From NCBI RefSeq assembly GCF_048128805.1, contig NC_136005.1, forward strand, positions 3,247,941 through 3,311,940: a stretch of DNA of 64,000 nt, read 5' to 3'. The notes under the pieces were generated by a model. That model was not told where the DNA came from and did not search any database. It saw only the letters and a list, made by a program, of their open reading frames with translations. The position numbers and the translations under genes were made by a program. How positions within the stretch are numbered: position 1 is the stretch's first letter; every line of letters begins with the position of its first letter. Source of the DNA: Centroberyx gerrardi (taxonomy: Eukaryota > Chordata > Actinopteri > Beryciformes > Berycidae). This document shows positions 52,301-58,689 of the stretch, piece after piece.

Positions 52301-55300
52301 TACATAAACCTACATTTACCATTTACCTCACCATTTACCAATTATTATACTTTACCTTCCACTTTTGAAGACATCCACAGGTGTTACGGGTTTGGTGGAA
52401 GAATAACAAAAGCAGCAACAAAGTTAAAAAAAGAACAGAAACAAAAGCAGACAGAAAATTGTACATGGCTGCATTCACGTAGTTATACCTACACGCTTAT
52501 ACATGCTCATATTTATACAAATAACACAGACACATGGACGCCCCCAAACACCCACATACACACATGCATAGATTCCCTATACACTCTTGATTCCCCGTCC
52601 TAAGCGTTGTCCACCCAGAACTCTGGCATCAGCCATTTATTTTAGTGAACTCTTGATTATACAAATCGGAAGTTCCCAGCATAGCGAGTTCGCTGGTTTT
52701 GCTCTCGGCATTCTGTGCAACAGCTAATTCCAACCGCAGCATTTCTAAATAGGCAGAAATGTAAATCTAATCTCACTGCCAGCGAATGCGGTGGCTTCCA
52801 ACAGCCTGCAGTCATTCTTTTGGCAGATGTGTTGCCTGCCAAAAGGAAGCACCTTTATATTAATTGTGATCTCCATAAATGAGGTATTGTTGAGACGCAG
52901 AGACTGGCCGTGAGGGATGTTCCTCCCTAAGATGGTAGACAGAATGTCCAACGCTCTCCCCAGAATTAGAAGACCCTCGGACATTCCCACCAATTAAACT
53001 GAGGAATGGAAAGTCACCCAGCTGTAAGGAAAAACAGAATTGCAATTGAATTGGAATGACAGGAAACAGAACTGAATCCATGAAATTCCACTTGACTCGC
53101 TAAGCATTATAAATCAAACATTATGAATCAGATAAAAGTGTGTGTGTGTGTGTGTGTGTGTACCAGTGTTCCTCAGTGTGCTGCTGGTGGGCGTGGCTCT
53201 GTGGTGGTGGAGAGAGGAGTTCATGCCGTCCAGGACTCTCACTCTGCAGAGCTTCTCCCTCAAAGAGTCCCAGGACCCGCTCATCCAGGGGCCACCCATG
53301 GGTCCTCACACCTGTTCTGTCAAGGCAAGAAACACACACACACACACACACACATCCAGACTTGTAGACTATAATGTGTAGAGCATGTCATATCGAGGGC
53401 TTGGAGCCAAAGGGGCGTAAGTGCGTTATAGTAGATTTTACAGGAGAGCCAAAACAAATTTTGATCAAACTTGGATCAGCTGCCGTTACCACATACTGAG
53501 CACAATATTTTAACTTTTTGTGTTATCAGATTGACCATTACCATAAAAACAATACTGCTACAGTTTAAGTTGAATTATATTTGTTAACTTTTTTAAAAAA
53601 TGGCAAAAGAGTGAAATACGCCTTTTTGGCACAAACATTGTCCCAATACAGCCATGCAGAATATGGGCGTATGTAAGTAAACAATTGTAAAACATTCATT
53701 TTAATACAAATCTAGCAATTACACTTCAATCAACACTGAAATATAAAACAAGATCAGAATGAATATCTTTATCTTGAAGTAATGCTCAGCAACTTTCACC
53801 AAGGCCTTTAAAACTGTACGCTACATGGAACATATCAAATTGATTGATACATTTATTCTGTTAAAAACTTTTAATAAACCTTTTTAATAAACCTCTACAG
53901 ACATAGGAAACTACTTTTGATTCTAAACTACTACTTTTTTTTTCTTTTGCTAGTATAATACATGTTTGTATGTGTCCCAGGACGCATCACTTATTGATGT
54001 GTCCTGGGACATTCAAAGACCTGTAAAACTCCTCATAACACTGAGGGAGAACTTCAGCTACCAGCAGTCTTACTACCAGAGCTCATCTTGACCAGTTCAC
54101 ACTCCTAACATTATAAAATAACATTTTGAATCTATAGGCCTAAGTATTTCATGGGAATATTAACATATATACATTCATCTAATATTGACCTAGAATATTA
54201 ATTAGGATATGAATAGGATACTAGAAATGATGTGATCATGCTGCCATGCTAGCATTACTTACGTCAGCATGCATTTTGAGCTGACCTAAGTGCTGTTAGA
54301 CTCCTCTACCCACAATGCTTGTTCAGTGTCAAAAGTGGGGTTTTGCTAGGTGTCAAAAGGGCGTAAGTGCAGTTACGCCCTTTTGGCAGCAAACAAAACC
54401 CTACTTTTACTGTTACGGCTTTCAGTTTTTGTTTAATTAAAACTTATGGGTCATGATTTAAGTTGTGTCCTTTTGGCACTGAAAAGATCTCACTGAGACC
54501 TTTCAATTGATATATAATAATACTCATATTTGCCCAAAATCACATTTACGCCCCTTTGGCTCCAAGCCCTTGATATAGCATGATGTTCACACCTAAGAGC
54601 ATGTGAAATTTGTTTTTTCGCTTCATATAATTGAATGTCAAATCATGTCAGTAATCATTCTATTCATGGTTGTTACACAATGGCAATGGTTGTTAGATGT
54701 ATATAAAAAAAATGGTATGTAGTAAGTAGCATTTTGTCAAGCTAGATAAATGCTTTTTTCGTTTATTTAATTAACCTTCTTTAACCAGGTTAGAGAATCT
54801 TTTTCAAGAGAGACCTGACCAAGAAAGCAGCGTGGAGACACACATAACAGATAAAGACCAACAATATACAACAATGTAGAAAGTCGGAATAAATTTCCTA
54901 TATAAATGCAAACCCCCACTTGATCAGATTTTGTCACTCGAACCCAAATCTGAGAATATTTGTATTGTCAGATATGATTTTGTCCAGAATCCCATGACTA
55001 TCTGTATTGTAGGCAGAGAGATAACAGAGAAACTATGATCAAAACACTCTTCTGCATTCTCTAATTGCGTTAACTTCTTGAAATAACAGTGAAGTTCAAC
55101 AATTCATTAATTTGCCGGGGACCCCCTGGAACCCCCTCAAGGACCCCTGGTGGTCCCTGGACCCCGCGTTGAGAACCACTGACGTACATGACAGATAAAT
55201 GACAAGACGTGGCTCCCGCATGTCTCCGTATTCCTGACAGCTGACGTAACAGCTGACGCTCGGAGACGGACGGCCTTGTGTCGGGAACGTCAGGAACGTC

Positions 55301-56409
55301 CCGAAACTGGGTCAACTAACAAGACCAAGTGCTGGATACAGTTCCACAAGTGTGTGTTGTGATGTCTGTCACGCAGCACTAAGGTTCGACTGATAGTAAT
55401 AATAATAACTTTATTTATATAGCACCTATAAAAACAGAGTTGACAGTCAAAATAAGAGCAGAATACTCAAAATGAATTTAAGAAGCAATGAAACAATAGA
55501 AAGGAGGAAGACAGAGGTGGAAAAGAGCAACATTCAAGTAAATAGTGGGATAACCATAAGATGAAAACCAAAATAAACAGTAAGAATAAAATAAAATAAA
55601 AGTAAAATAAAATGAAGATTCACTTCAATAATGAAAACTTGTTCAGTACCAGATATCGGTTATGTAATGTTATTATCTGATGGATGTTCCTCCCTGACAC
55701 AGTGTGTACAACCTGCAAATTTTATTGTCTTTGCACATTTTATTTATTCATTTAATTTTTCAATTATGTGTTTTGTTTTCTAAATGAATTCTTCATTTAA
55801 AAGCAGTAGTTTCTCTACCATTGAATAGGTGTGGTGGGTCACTCTGCCTTAAAGAGCTGCTGACACTAAAAGGATTTCATCAGTCTGGTTTCAGTGGAGA
55901 GTTTTAGTGTCCCATGATGCTCTGAATGATGTTTCAGAGGCTTTTCCACCCTGATGAGAAGAAAACTCTGAAGGAAACACTGAATACCTGGCACACTGAT
56001 TGGCCTAAATGGAGTGCTATAATTAAACAGCAACATTTGAAACTTTGATTAAACAAATTAAATCTAGATATTCTTATAAATGACACTCATTGGCTTGATG
56101 GGGACTCTACAAAAAGCCATAACTGCCATACCACTGGTCCAATTTTGATTAAACTTGACGCATCTTGTTACCGATTGGCCCGCAGGATGCCTGCATCATT
56201 CGAAGGGGACGACATGTTTACTGTTGCCTTGTTTCCTTCCTTGTCCGAAGCGTGTGTCTCAGTTGTCCTCAGACGGCTGCGGCGCCTCCGCAGGTGACCG
56301 CGGCTTGACTGGGTGCCAACACGTTAAAAGCTTATGGTACGTGTCGACTAAGCCGTGTGCTCTCCCCCGCCAGGAAACACTGCTTAAGCTGGACTTGGAC
56401 TGTGAATGA
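22534..56409 (+). CDS. LDL-receptor-family lipoprotein receptor, 5 LDLa repeats, no NPxY
   Basis: Fifteen exons splice in phase to 701 residues. In order: signal peptide (1-21); LDLa repeats 1 and 2 (about 29-104) and 3-5 in one exon (107-226); EGF-A (227-266) and EGF-B (267-308); a YWTD propeller (309-571) with LLFWTD, LLFWAE, LLYWAD and FVYWSE; a four-cysteine EGF-C remnant (572-611); a short linker; a transmembrane helix (631-652, ending WWW); and a 49-residue tail. The architecture and exon sizes are those of LDLR/VLDLR/LRP8. The family binds apolipoprotein or vitellogenin ligands at the cell surface. EGF-A has [11 protein letters not shown], as in VLDLR. It could be the fish egg receptor called Lrp13 or a divergent VLDLR ohnologue; the sequence alone does not decide. 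No stop or frameshift interrupts it. Confidence 0.9.
23354..23955 (+). repeat. degenerate (gacttga)n interspersed element in receptor intron 1
   Basis: The segment starts gaggtggagactcgagtcac and ends gactcgagcaaagttgactt, with many variants of acttgagacttgacttg between. It is low-complexity but bounded, like a common fish repeat built on this motif. Confidence 0.7.
24330..24460 (+). repeat. interspersed repeat D, copy 1
   Basis: The core ggtggaaaagcctctgaaac ... gggacactaaaactctccac is shared with 28745-28950 and, inverted, with 55770-55985. A short piece also occurs at about 6399-6425. Confidence 0.75.
24661..24795 (+). CDS. receptor exon: LDLa repeat 1
   Basis: Cysteines are in the LDLa pattern: [33 protein letters not shown]. 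The calcium-cage residues D, D, D and E are present. It is a phase 1-1 exon with acceptor gtctcag and donor gtgagt. Confidence 0.95.
25219..26430 (-). mobile_element. LINE (L2-like) remnant, split by a MITE
   Basis: On the minus strand, 25655-25897 encodes [20 protein letters not shown] and [14 protein letters not shown], the end of an L2/CR1-type reverse-transcriptase ORF. The opposite end at 25219 has ttattatccccagggggaaa, a LINE-like 3' tail. Upstream RT sequence continues at 26303-26430, beyond the MITE at 25949-26302. A stop codon before KYLG and lost length show it is dead. Confidence 0.75.
25949..26302 (+). mobile_element. hAT-type MITE nested in the LINE
   Basis: The element begins tagggctggacgatatgg and ends attgtccagccct plus a, forming inverted termini. 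The flanks are acttggat on both sides (25941-25948, 26303-26310), a perfect 8-bp duplication. Relatives are at 11315, 27224 and 40262. Confidence 0.9.
27224..27520 (+). mobile_element. diverged hAT-type MITE copy
   Basis: The phrases atcatgataatcataag, tatcaatatataacgatat and aataatatcgaatcattgcc follow the order of the element at 25949, but both ends are decayed and no target duplication is seen. It ends about 100 bp before the LDLa-2 exon. Confidence 0.65.
27628..27747 (+). CDS. receptor exon: LDLa repeat 2
   Basis: It encodes [15 protein letters not shown] and [20 protein letters not shown], a complete LDLa module in a phase 1-1 exon. The acceptor is gtttccag and the donor gtaagc. Confidence 0.95.
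28745..28950 (+). repeat. interspersed repeat D, copy 2
   Basis: This copy reads ctcatcagggtggaaaagcc ... actctccactgaaaccagac ... caatggtagagaaactct. It is the best-preserved plus-strand member and matches the inverted copy at 55770-55985 over about 200 bp. Confidence 0.78.
29442..29804 (+). CDS. receptor exon: LDLa repeats 3-5
   Basis: Three LDLa modules lie in one 363-bp exon, as in LDLR exon 4. Repeat 3 has [16 protein letters not shown] and repeat 5 has [16 protein letters not shown]. Repeat 4 reads [18 protein letters not shown], with Arg for the usual Ser of SDE and an extra residue before the last Cys. Confidence 0.95.
30183..30208. repeat. (CA)13 microsatellite
   Basis: This is an uninterrupted CA run in the long receptor intron. 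Confidence 0.95.
30541..30880. other. CpG-dense block inside the receptor intron
   Basis: A 340-bp block is rich in CG dinucleotides (gccgaaaacgcag, gcatcggcgtcgggac, ccggccggaaccgtg) in an otherwise AT-rich intron. Frames are open on both strands, as GC-rich DNA allows, with no recognisable protein. The phrase gtgccacgtgccacggccga recurs at about 31072, so a repeat origin is likely. Confidence 0.6.
31110..31150. repeat. (CAGT)n microsatellite
   Basis: There are about ten tandem copies of a CAGT tetranucleotide. Confidence 0.95.
32614..32646. repeat. (AGATA)n tract at a LINE/SINE-like tail
   Basis: A pentameric taaga run is followed by aagttcaggtgccacagcag. Such runs mark the 3' ends of L2-type LINEs and partner SINEs, here on the minus strand. 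Confidence 0.6.
34770..34842 (+). repeat. LINE/SINE-like 3' end with (TTATC)n tail
   Basis: The segment gaatttccccaaggtgatca, ataaagtgct and then five copies of atctt is the 3' end of an L2-type element or SINE. The body upstream was not delimited. Confidence 0.65.
35061..36400. repeat. 31-bp minisatellite, 43 full units
   Basis: The unit tcctgagaagctctcctgca + ccccactgttg repeats at an exact 31-bp step from 35061 to 36394 with no indel, then a partial unit. Variants are few: ccccactgttg, ccccactcttg and cctcactg(t/c)tg. Because 31 is not a multiple of 3 and the unit has no stop on the minus strand, long open frames (up to 508 codons) arise there by chance; they are not genes. It lies in the receptor intron before EGF-A. 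Confidence 0.98.
36396..36545 (-). mobile_element. fragment of Tc1-like element abutting the minisatellite
   Basis: The phrases tttctcatcaacaagctgtt, gactggatgttttt and gcaccattctttaaaaac match the interior of the elements at 39091 and 46546. Both ends are lost. Confidence 0.6.
36625..36905 (+). mobile_element. probable hAT-type MITE fragment
   Basis: It begins tagggctgtggcgatcatg and contains acgattactgtctcag and attgcaattaacgattt, typical of this class. No matching right end or target duplication was found. Confidence 0.5.
37356..37386. repeat. (AC)15 microsatellite
   Basis: This is an uninterrupted CA/AC run of about 31 bp. Confidence 0.95.
37685..37830 (+). repeat. interspersed repeat (TTTATTTGTATAGCACC type)
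   Basis: An (AAT)n run precedes ctttatttgtatagcacctt, then gcagctcaaagtgctttaca. The same sequence occurs at 51585 and variants at 17489, 55395 and 58690. It is a frequent teleost repeat. Confidence 0.75.
38579..38698 (+). CDS. receptor exon: EGF-A
   Basis: It encodes [16 protein letters not shown] and a complete six-cysteine calcium-binding EGF module. The 120-bp size equals LDLR exon 7. The acceptor is ctcttgcag and the donor gtgaga. Confidence 0.96.
39091..39666 (-). mobile_element. Tc1/mariner-like element remnant A
   Basis: Ends are ta-cactcactgagcacttta and, inverted, gtgttgggtgagtg-ta, with TA on both outer edges as for Tc1/mariner insertion. The minus strand from 39537 encodes [30 protein letters not shown] and [15 protein letters not shown], the helix-turn-helix of a Tc1-type transposase, but the catalytic part is absent. 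It is non-autonomous. Confidence 0.85.
40004..40129 (+). CDS. receptor exon: EGF-B
   Basis: It encodes [15 protein letters not shown], then [19 protein letters not shown], a six-cysteine EGF module. The 126-bp size equals LDLR exon 8. The acceptor is tttcatccag and the donor gtgagc. Confidence 0.95.
40262..40569 (+). mobile_element. hAT-type MITE, 5'-truncated
   Basis: The segment follows the 25949 family (acgttaaataatcaaattaa, attgaaccgaatggtaat) and ends attgtccagccct plus a. The left terminus is missing. It lies 130 bp after the EGF-B exon. Confidence 0.75.
41037..41525 (+). mobile_element. TA-flanked element with CCGTATTTCCTCTAATA ends
   Basis: Inverted ends ccgtatttcctctaata and tattagaggaaatacgg are each bounded by TA. 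The inside repeats ataaaggccgg and ataaaggcctg. Its right end is 65 bp from the next receptor exon (41591), so it occupies the branch-point neighbourhood. Confidence 0.8.
41591..41762 (+). CDS. receptor exon: propeller blade, LYFA in place of YWTD
   Basis: The 172-bp exon equals LDLR exon 9 in size and phase. It encodes [20 protein letters not shown] and [15 protein letters not shown]. The YWTD position has decayed to LYFA. Confidence 0.85.
41863..42318 (+). mobile_element. probable TTAA-target MITE in receptor intron
   Basis: The left end ttaaagctgcattaggcaac and right end cttactgcagctttag are inverted relatives. There is no coding capacity. Classification is by end sequence only. Confidence 0.55.
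42319..44750 (+). other. receptor intron, nothing recognised
   Basis: This is long AT-rich intron between propeller exons. Apart from a short GT run near 43470 I see no element I can bound and no exon-like sequence. Confidence 0.45.
44757..44850 (+). mobile_element. tRNA-derived SINE remnant
   Basis: The sequence tgtgtagctcagtaagtaga resembles a tRNA A box and cagaggttcctttccca a decayed B box. A similar, better copy is at 57213. Only the head is present. Confidence 0.5.
44864..44900. repeat. inverted repeat (CCAGACTC...GAGTCTGG)
   Basis: The arms ccagactcctgaatcg and cgattcagagtctgg pair with one bulged base across a short GC loop. Confidence 0.7.
45173..45500. repeat. 28-bp minisatellite, 11 full units
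   Basis: The unit cggtcactagtgattggttc + agatacgt repeats at an exact 28-bp step from 45173 to 45480, plus a partial unit. From 45229 on, ggttc and agttc versions alternate, giving a 56-bp super-period. Each unit contains the perfect palindrome tcactagtga. It ends about 220 bp before the FWTD exon. Confidence 0.96.
45719..45934 (+). CDS. receptor exon: propeller blade, FWTD
   Basis: It encodes [20 protein letters not shown] and [18 protein letters not shown]. At 216 bp it is 12 bp shorter than LDLR exon 10. The acceptor is ttccccag and the donor gtaggt. Confidence 0.93.
46546..47117 (-). mobile_element. Tc1/mariner-like element remnant B
   Basis: Ends are ta-cactcactgagcacttta and gtgctcagtgagtg-ta. 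The interior matches element A, with the minus strand encoding [13 protein letters not shown] and [11 protein letters not shown] before a frameshift. The left end carries a second, inverted copy of the terminus (46573-46600), making a hairpin. Confidence 0.85.
47593..47711 (+). CDS. receptor exon: propeller blade, FWAE
   Basis: It encodes [20 protein letters not shown] and then [11 protein letters not shown]. The 119-bp size equals LDLR exon 11. The acceptor is tttctcag and the donor gtacgt. Confidence 0.93.
48681..48820 (+). CDS. receptor exon: propeller blade, YWAD
   Basis: It encodes [20 protein letters not shown], then [12 protein letters not shown]. The 140-bp size equals LDLR exon 12. 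The acceptor is ttttcctag and the donor gtgcaa. Confidence 0.94.
48862..48960 (+). repeat. LINE-like 3' tail with (GATTT)n
   Basis: A gatttgatttgattt run is followed by aaggatccccattagctggt, resembling the oriented tail of an L2-type element. It begins 41 bp after the YWAD exon. Confidence 0.55.
49356..49497 (+). CDS. receptor exon: propeller blade, YWSE, ending HPVLQPNG
   Basis: It encodes [20 protein letters not shown] and [10 protein letters not shown], the family pattern before the last EGF. The 142-bp size equals LDLR exon 13. The acceptor is tgcaccag and the donor gtatga. Confidence 0.94.
49600..50022 (-). mobile_element. probable hAT-type MITE
   Basis: The right end is attgttcagctcta and the inside is rich in attgcgat motifs, like other elements here. 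The left end was not found, so the limit there is approximate. Confidence 0.45.
50108..50227 (+). CDS. receptor exon: degenerate EGF-C
   Basis: It encodes [15 protein letters not shown] and [16 protein letters not shown]. Only four cysteines remain where the module needs six; the last two are gone. It is 33 bp shorter than LDLR exon 14 but keeps phase 1-1. Confidence 0.9.
50397..50806 (+). mobile_element. hAT-type MITE with perfect 8-bp target duplication
   Basis: The element begins tagggctgggtatcg and ends cgatacccagcccta. It is flanked by actttgac on both sides (50389-50396, 50807-50814). It contains many gataccagtacc and cgatacc motifs. It forms a family distinct from 6861 and 25949. Confidence 0.92.
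50856..51222 (+). mobile_element. possible MITE with AAGCGATTT ends
   Basis: The left tttaaagctacacgaagcga and right gaaatcgctttaaa are weak inverted termini. There is no protein. I give it low weight. Confidence 0.4.
51509..51586 (+). CDS. receptor exon: juxtamembrane linker
   Basis: The 78-bp exon equals LDLR exon 16 and encodes [20 protein letters not shown], then GILSLT, where the membrane helix begins. No separate Ser/Thr-rich O-glycosylation exon lies between it and EGF-C. Confidence 0.85.
51585..51780 (+). repeat. interspersed repeat directly at a receptor donor site
   Basis: An (AAT)n run and ctttatttgtatagcacctt start within 2 bases of the linker-exon end (51586); the donor itself is gtaata, the first bases of this run. 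It has the same family sequence as 37685. Confidence 0.75.
51781..53137 (+). other. receptor intron before the transmembrane exon
   Basis: This is AT-rich intron with no element I can bound and no exon-like sequence other than the flanking ones. Confidence 0.45.
53138..53161. repeat. (GT)12 tract at a 3' splice site
   Basis: The tract ends five bases before the transmembrane exon at 53167 and takes the place of a normal pyrimidine tract. Confidence 0.97.
53167..53324 (+). CDS. receptor exon: transmembrane helix and tail
   Basis: The 158-bp exon equals LDLR exon 17. It encodes [15 protein letters not shown], a basic/acidic stop (REE), then [12 protein letters not shown] and [12 protein letters not shown]. 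No NPxY is present. The acceptor tac-cag follows a (GT)12 tract. The best in-phase donor is GC (aag/gcaaga), followed at once by (AC)11. Read-through would instead add an HTHTH tail and stop near 53381. Confidence 0.85.
53332..53354. repeat. (AC)11 tract at a 5' splice site
   Basis: The tract begins seven bases after the GC donor at 53325. It is complementary to the (GT)12 tract on the other side of the exon. Confidence 0.97.
53383..54585. mobile_element. fold-back element with ~45-bp inverted ends and nested hairpins
   Basis: The left end reads tatcgagggcttggagccaa + aggggcgtaagtg; the right end is its near-perfect reverse complement (54538-54585). Inside are a hairpin at 53974-54010 (gtcccaggacgcatca arms) and one at 54331-54408 with ~36-bp arms around gcgtaagtgcagttacgc. 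No protein is encoded. I do not recognise the family. Confidence 0.75.
54586..55390 (+). other. last receptor intron, no feature recognised
   Basis: This is AT-rich sequence with no element I can bound. Confidence 0.4.
55395..55620 (+). repeat. interspersed repeat (TTTATTTATATAGCACC type)
   Basis: The sequence taactttatttatatagcac starts a copy of the repeat seen at 37685 and 51585, followed by A-rich sequence. Confidence 0.6.
55770..55985 (-). repeat. interspersed repeat D, copy 3 (inverted)
   Basis: Read on the minus strand, it matches 28745-28950, including cctctgaaacatcattcaga and actctccactgaaaccagac. Confidence 0.78.
56374..56409 (+). CDS. receptor last coding exon
   Basis: Acceptor cccccgccag is followed in phase 0 by [11 protein letters not shown] and TGA. 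It carries a di-leucine in an acidic setting, but without the D/E at -4 of the canonical signal. It depends on the GC donor of the preceding exon, so confidence is lower. Confidence 0.65.
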   Translation, partial: ETLLKLDLDCE

Positions 56410-56449
56410 AGAAGTGTGACACAGATGGTCAGCTGACTGTGCCTGAACC

Positions 56450-56491
56450 CGCCACCCGCCACCCGCCACCCGCCACCCGCCACCGCCACCG
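56450..56491. repeat. (CGCCACC)n minisatellite in receptor 3' UTR
   Basis: About five tandem cgccacc heptamers lie 45 bases after the receptor stop codon. Confidence 0.93.
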
Positions 56492-57212
56492 CAGGCCCGA
56501 CAGAGCGCCAAGACCCGCCCGTCACGCTGTCCTAATTCCCTGTTGCTGAGGTTAAAATCACTCGAGGAATAAGTTGAGCTTAAATCCCTGAGTTCAGTTA
56601 GGGGAAAGGGCTTGGCATATGGCATAATATTTTCTTTTATATATATATGATTTCCTGATTTTTGCAGGAATACAGTAGGAGGAACATTGTCATCGGCCCT
56701 GGTGGCTCCAGACTACTTCTTGGTTGTTGATGATCAGCATCATCCATGTTCACTGTGAAAGCCGTGGCGTATTGGGCAACATTGTCCGAGGATACATCCC
56801 GTTTTTCATGCGTTGAACATCACTCCTTGTTGCCCAGATGAACTCATTATAGTATTAGTATGTTTTTCCTCTGTTTCACACTTCAAACCCTGTTGGCAAG
56901 CACGTTGCCGTGTCATTTTGCTCAACAAGTTGCCTGTTGTGTCACAGCCTGTTGGTCTCGAAAGGCAATCACTGGAAATTTGATGCATTCAGATTTTTAT
57001 TTTATTATTTCTTTGCACTTTTATTATGCACTTACTCTACAACTCTTTGAATCTTTGTTTGAGCTAATTCATATTTTGGTTGGACTTTTTTTCCTCCCAT
57101 GCAACAGAAGTCAAGAGGTTTTTCACTCTGTTTTGTGAACTCAGAAGAAAAACCTGCTTCCACACTCATGTTCTTGGCCTACAGGATCTTTTGAGTTTGA
57201 TTTGACTAAGAC

Positions 57213-57280
57213 GTTATCAGTAGCTTAGTTGATAGAGCGAGGCACTAACATTACCAGGGTTAGGGGTTTGATTCATGTTA
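57213..57280 (+). mobile_element. tRNA-derived SINE head
   Basis: The sequence agtagcttagttgatagagc is A-box-like and ggggtttgattcatg is a B-box-like motif 30 bases on, with the fish SINE phrase gaggcactaacattaccagg between. It is not a functional tRNA, since the acceptor stem does not close. Confidence 0.65.
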
Positions 57281-57986
57281 AATATATCTTCGGTCAACAA
57301 ATGATGTGTGTTACGGTACAGAAGGTGTTTGGAAATCAAATTTTACTTTCTTTTCAGCCGCTGGAAGTTGGAAGGAACGATCTGGTAACTTGACGGTTGA
57401 GAGACATTTGAGTTTTGTATTGCAATATAATAATTTGTCTGGAGTGATAGATGGAGAAATGCAATGTCAGCAATTAGACGAAGAGGGTTTCTCTGGTTTC
57501 AGATCCGGCATTTAGATGCATTCTGAGCACTGGTGCTACTATGGGAACAAGTGTGTTTTTTTGTTTTTGTGTCTTTGTGTAAAATGCGCCTGGAGGCTGT
57601 GTAGCTCTTACTGAGCAGAGGATGGTTGTTGTTTTCAGTGTTAGGACGACTTGCTTTGTCAGAACTGGTTGATTTGCCTTCACTGATGAGCTAAATTCTG
57701 CCTTGGTTTTTGATTACTGTTAATGGTTTTGTGTACAAACAGTTTGATTTCAGTGTTTTGTTTTGTTTTGTCTCAAAAAAAAAAGTATAAATATGTTGTA
57801 CTGCTGAAAATCCATTAGTGCTAATTGAGAGATAATTAGTGTGCTGAAAGAGTTTTGAGTTTATTTATTTTTGAAGAGGGGTTTTATTTATTTTTGGGTA
57901 GGATAACGATTATTGCGCCACTGACAGATGGCACCATTCATAAAGCTCTTGAACCTGCACATGGTGTCGTTCAGGAAAATGAATGA

Positions 57987-57992
57987 AATAAA
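57987..57992 (+). terminator. probable receptor polyadenylation signal
   Basis: An AATAAA lies 1.58 kb after the stop at 56409, just before a GT-rich tract at 58012-58032 that could serve as the downstream element. The interval 56410-58010 would be the 3' UTR. Confidence 0.5.
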
Positions 57993-58011
57993 GTATTCTG
58001 TTTTCAAAATA

Positions 58012-58032
58012 CTTGTGTGTGTGTGTGTGTGT
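58012..58032. repeat. (TG)10 microsatellite
   Basis: A GT run lies just after the presumed receptor poly(A) site. Confidence 0.9.
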
Positions 58033-58399
58033 GTTCCATTTTCTATAGTTATATGTCCTCTCTTTGTTGCCTTGTAACAGAATAAAACACAGTATGTCAC
58101 ATAAACAGTGACAGATGTACTTCAAATGTATATTAAGTTTGTGTCGTAGAAGTGTGAACAAGTGGAATCCTAAATGTCGACTGAGCAGCGAGTAGAAAAA
58201 CCAAACATCAGGTGTGGCCGTTACCTGCCAGTTGTTAGTTTTCCTGAAGGAGTCACCTGTTGACTTGCCAGCTTATCTGTTGTTCCATTTTTAATTAAAG
58301 TCAAACATCATACTGTGCCATTCTGTTTTCTCAACTGTCACAGGAAGAAAACTAAATTATTTGGAAAAGATCAGATATGACTGATGTAGCCAGTTTTAC

Positions 58400-58660
58400 C
58401 GCATGCCAATCAATCAATCAAAACTTTATTCTCCCCAAGGAGACATTTGTTTGGTGAGCAGAGCAGATATCTCACAACAGCCGTCCACATACAAATAATA
58501 TAAACTGGGTCAAAGACAAGGATAAAGCACTAGCAATAGATAAAAGCAATAAAAGACAATAAGATGGAAAATGGCTAAGACAATAAAGGAGAAAGAATAG
58601 CAATTCCTATTATGCAAGTTAAGAGCATTCACTGCTGTGCAGATAAATGCCTGCTTAACT
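58400..58660 (+). repeat. LINE-like fragment (TTTATTCTCCCCAAGGAGA)
   Basis: The sequence aaaactttattctccccaag is related to the tails at 25219 and 34770. It is followed by A-rich sequence and has no intact ORF. Confidence 0.5.
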
Positions 58661-58689
58661 ACTGCTGCACTTTCGCTCTACTTTTAAAG

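Noticed and set aside
53325..53381. Read-through of the transmembrane exon giving an HTHTH-rich tail
   Set aside because: It encodes only the CA microsatellite. The GC donor to 56374 keeps phase 0 and the LDLR-like exon size, so it is preferred, though the read-through form cannot be excluded.
57213..57280. Functional tRNA gene
   Set aside because: A- and B-box-like motifs exist but the cloverleaf stems do not close; it is a SINE head.
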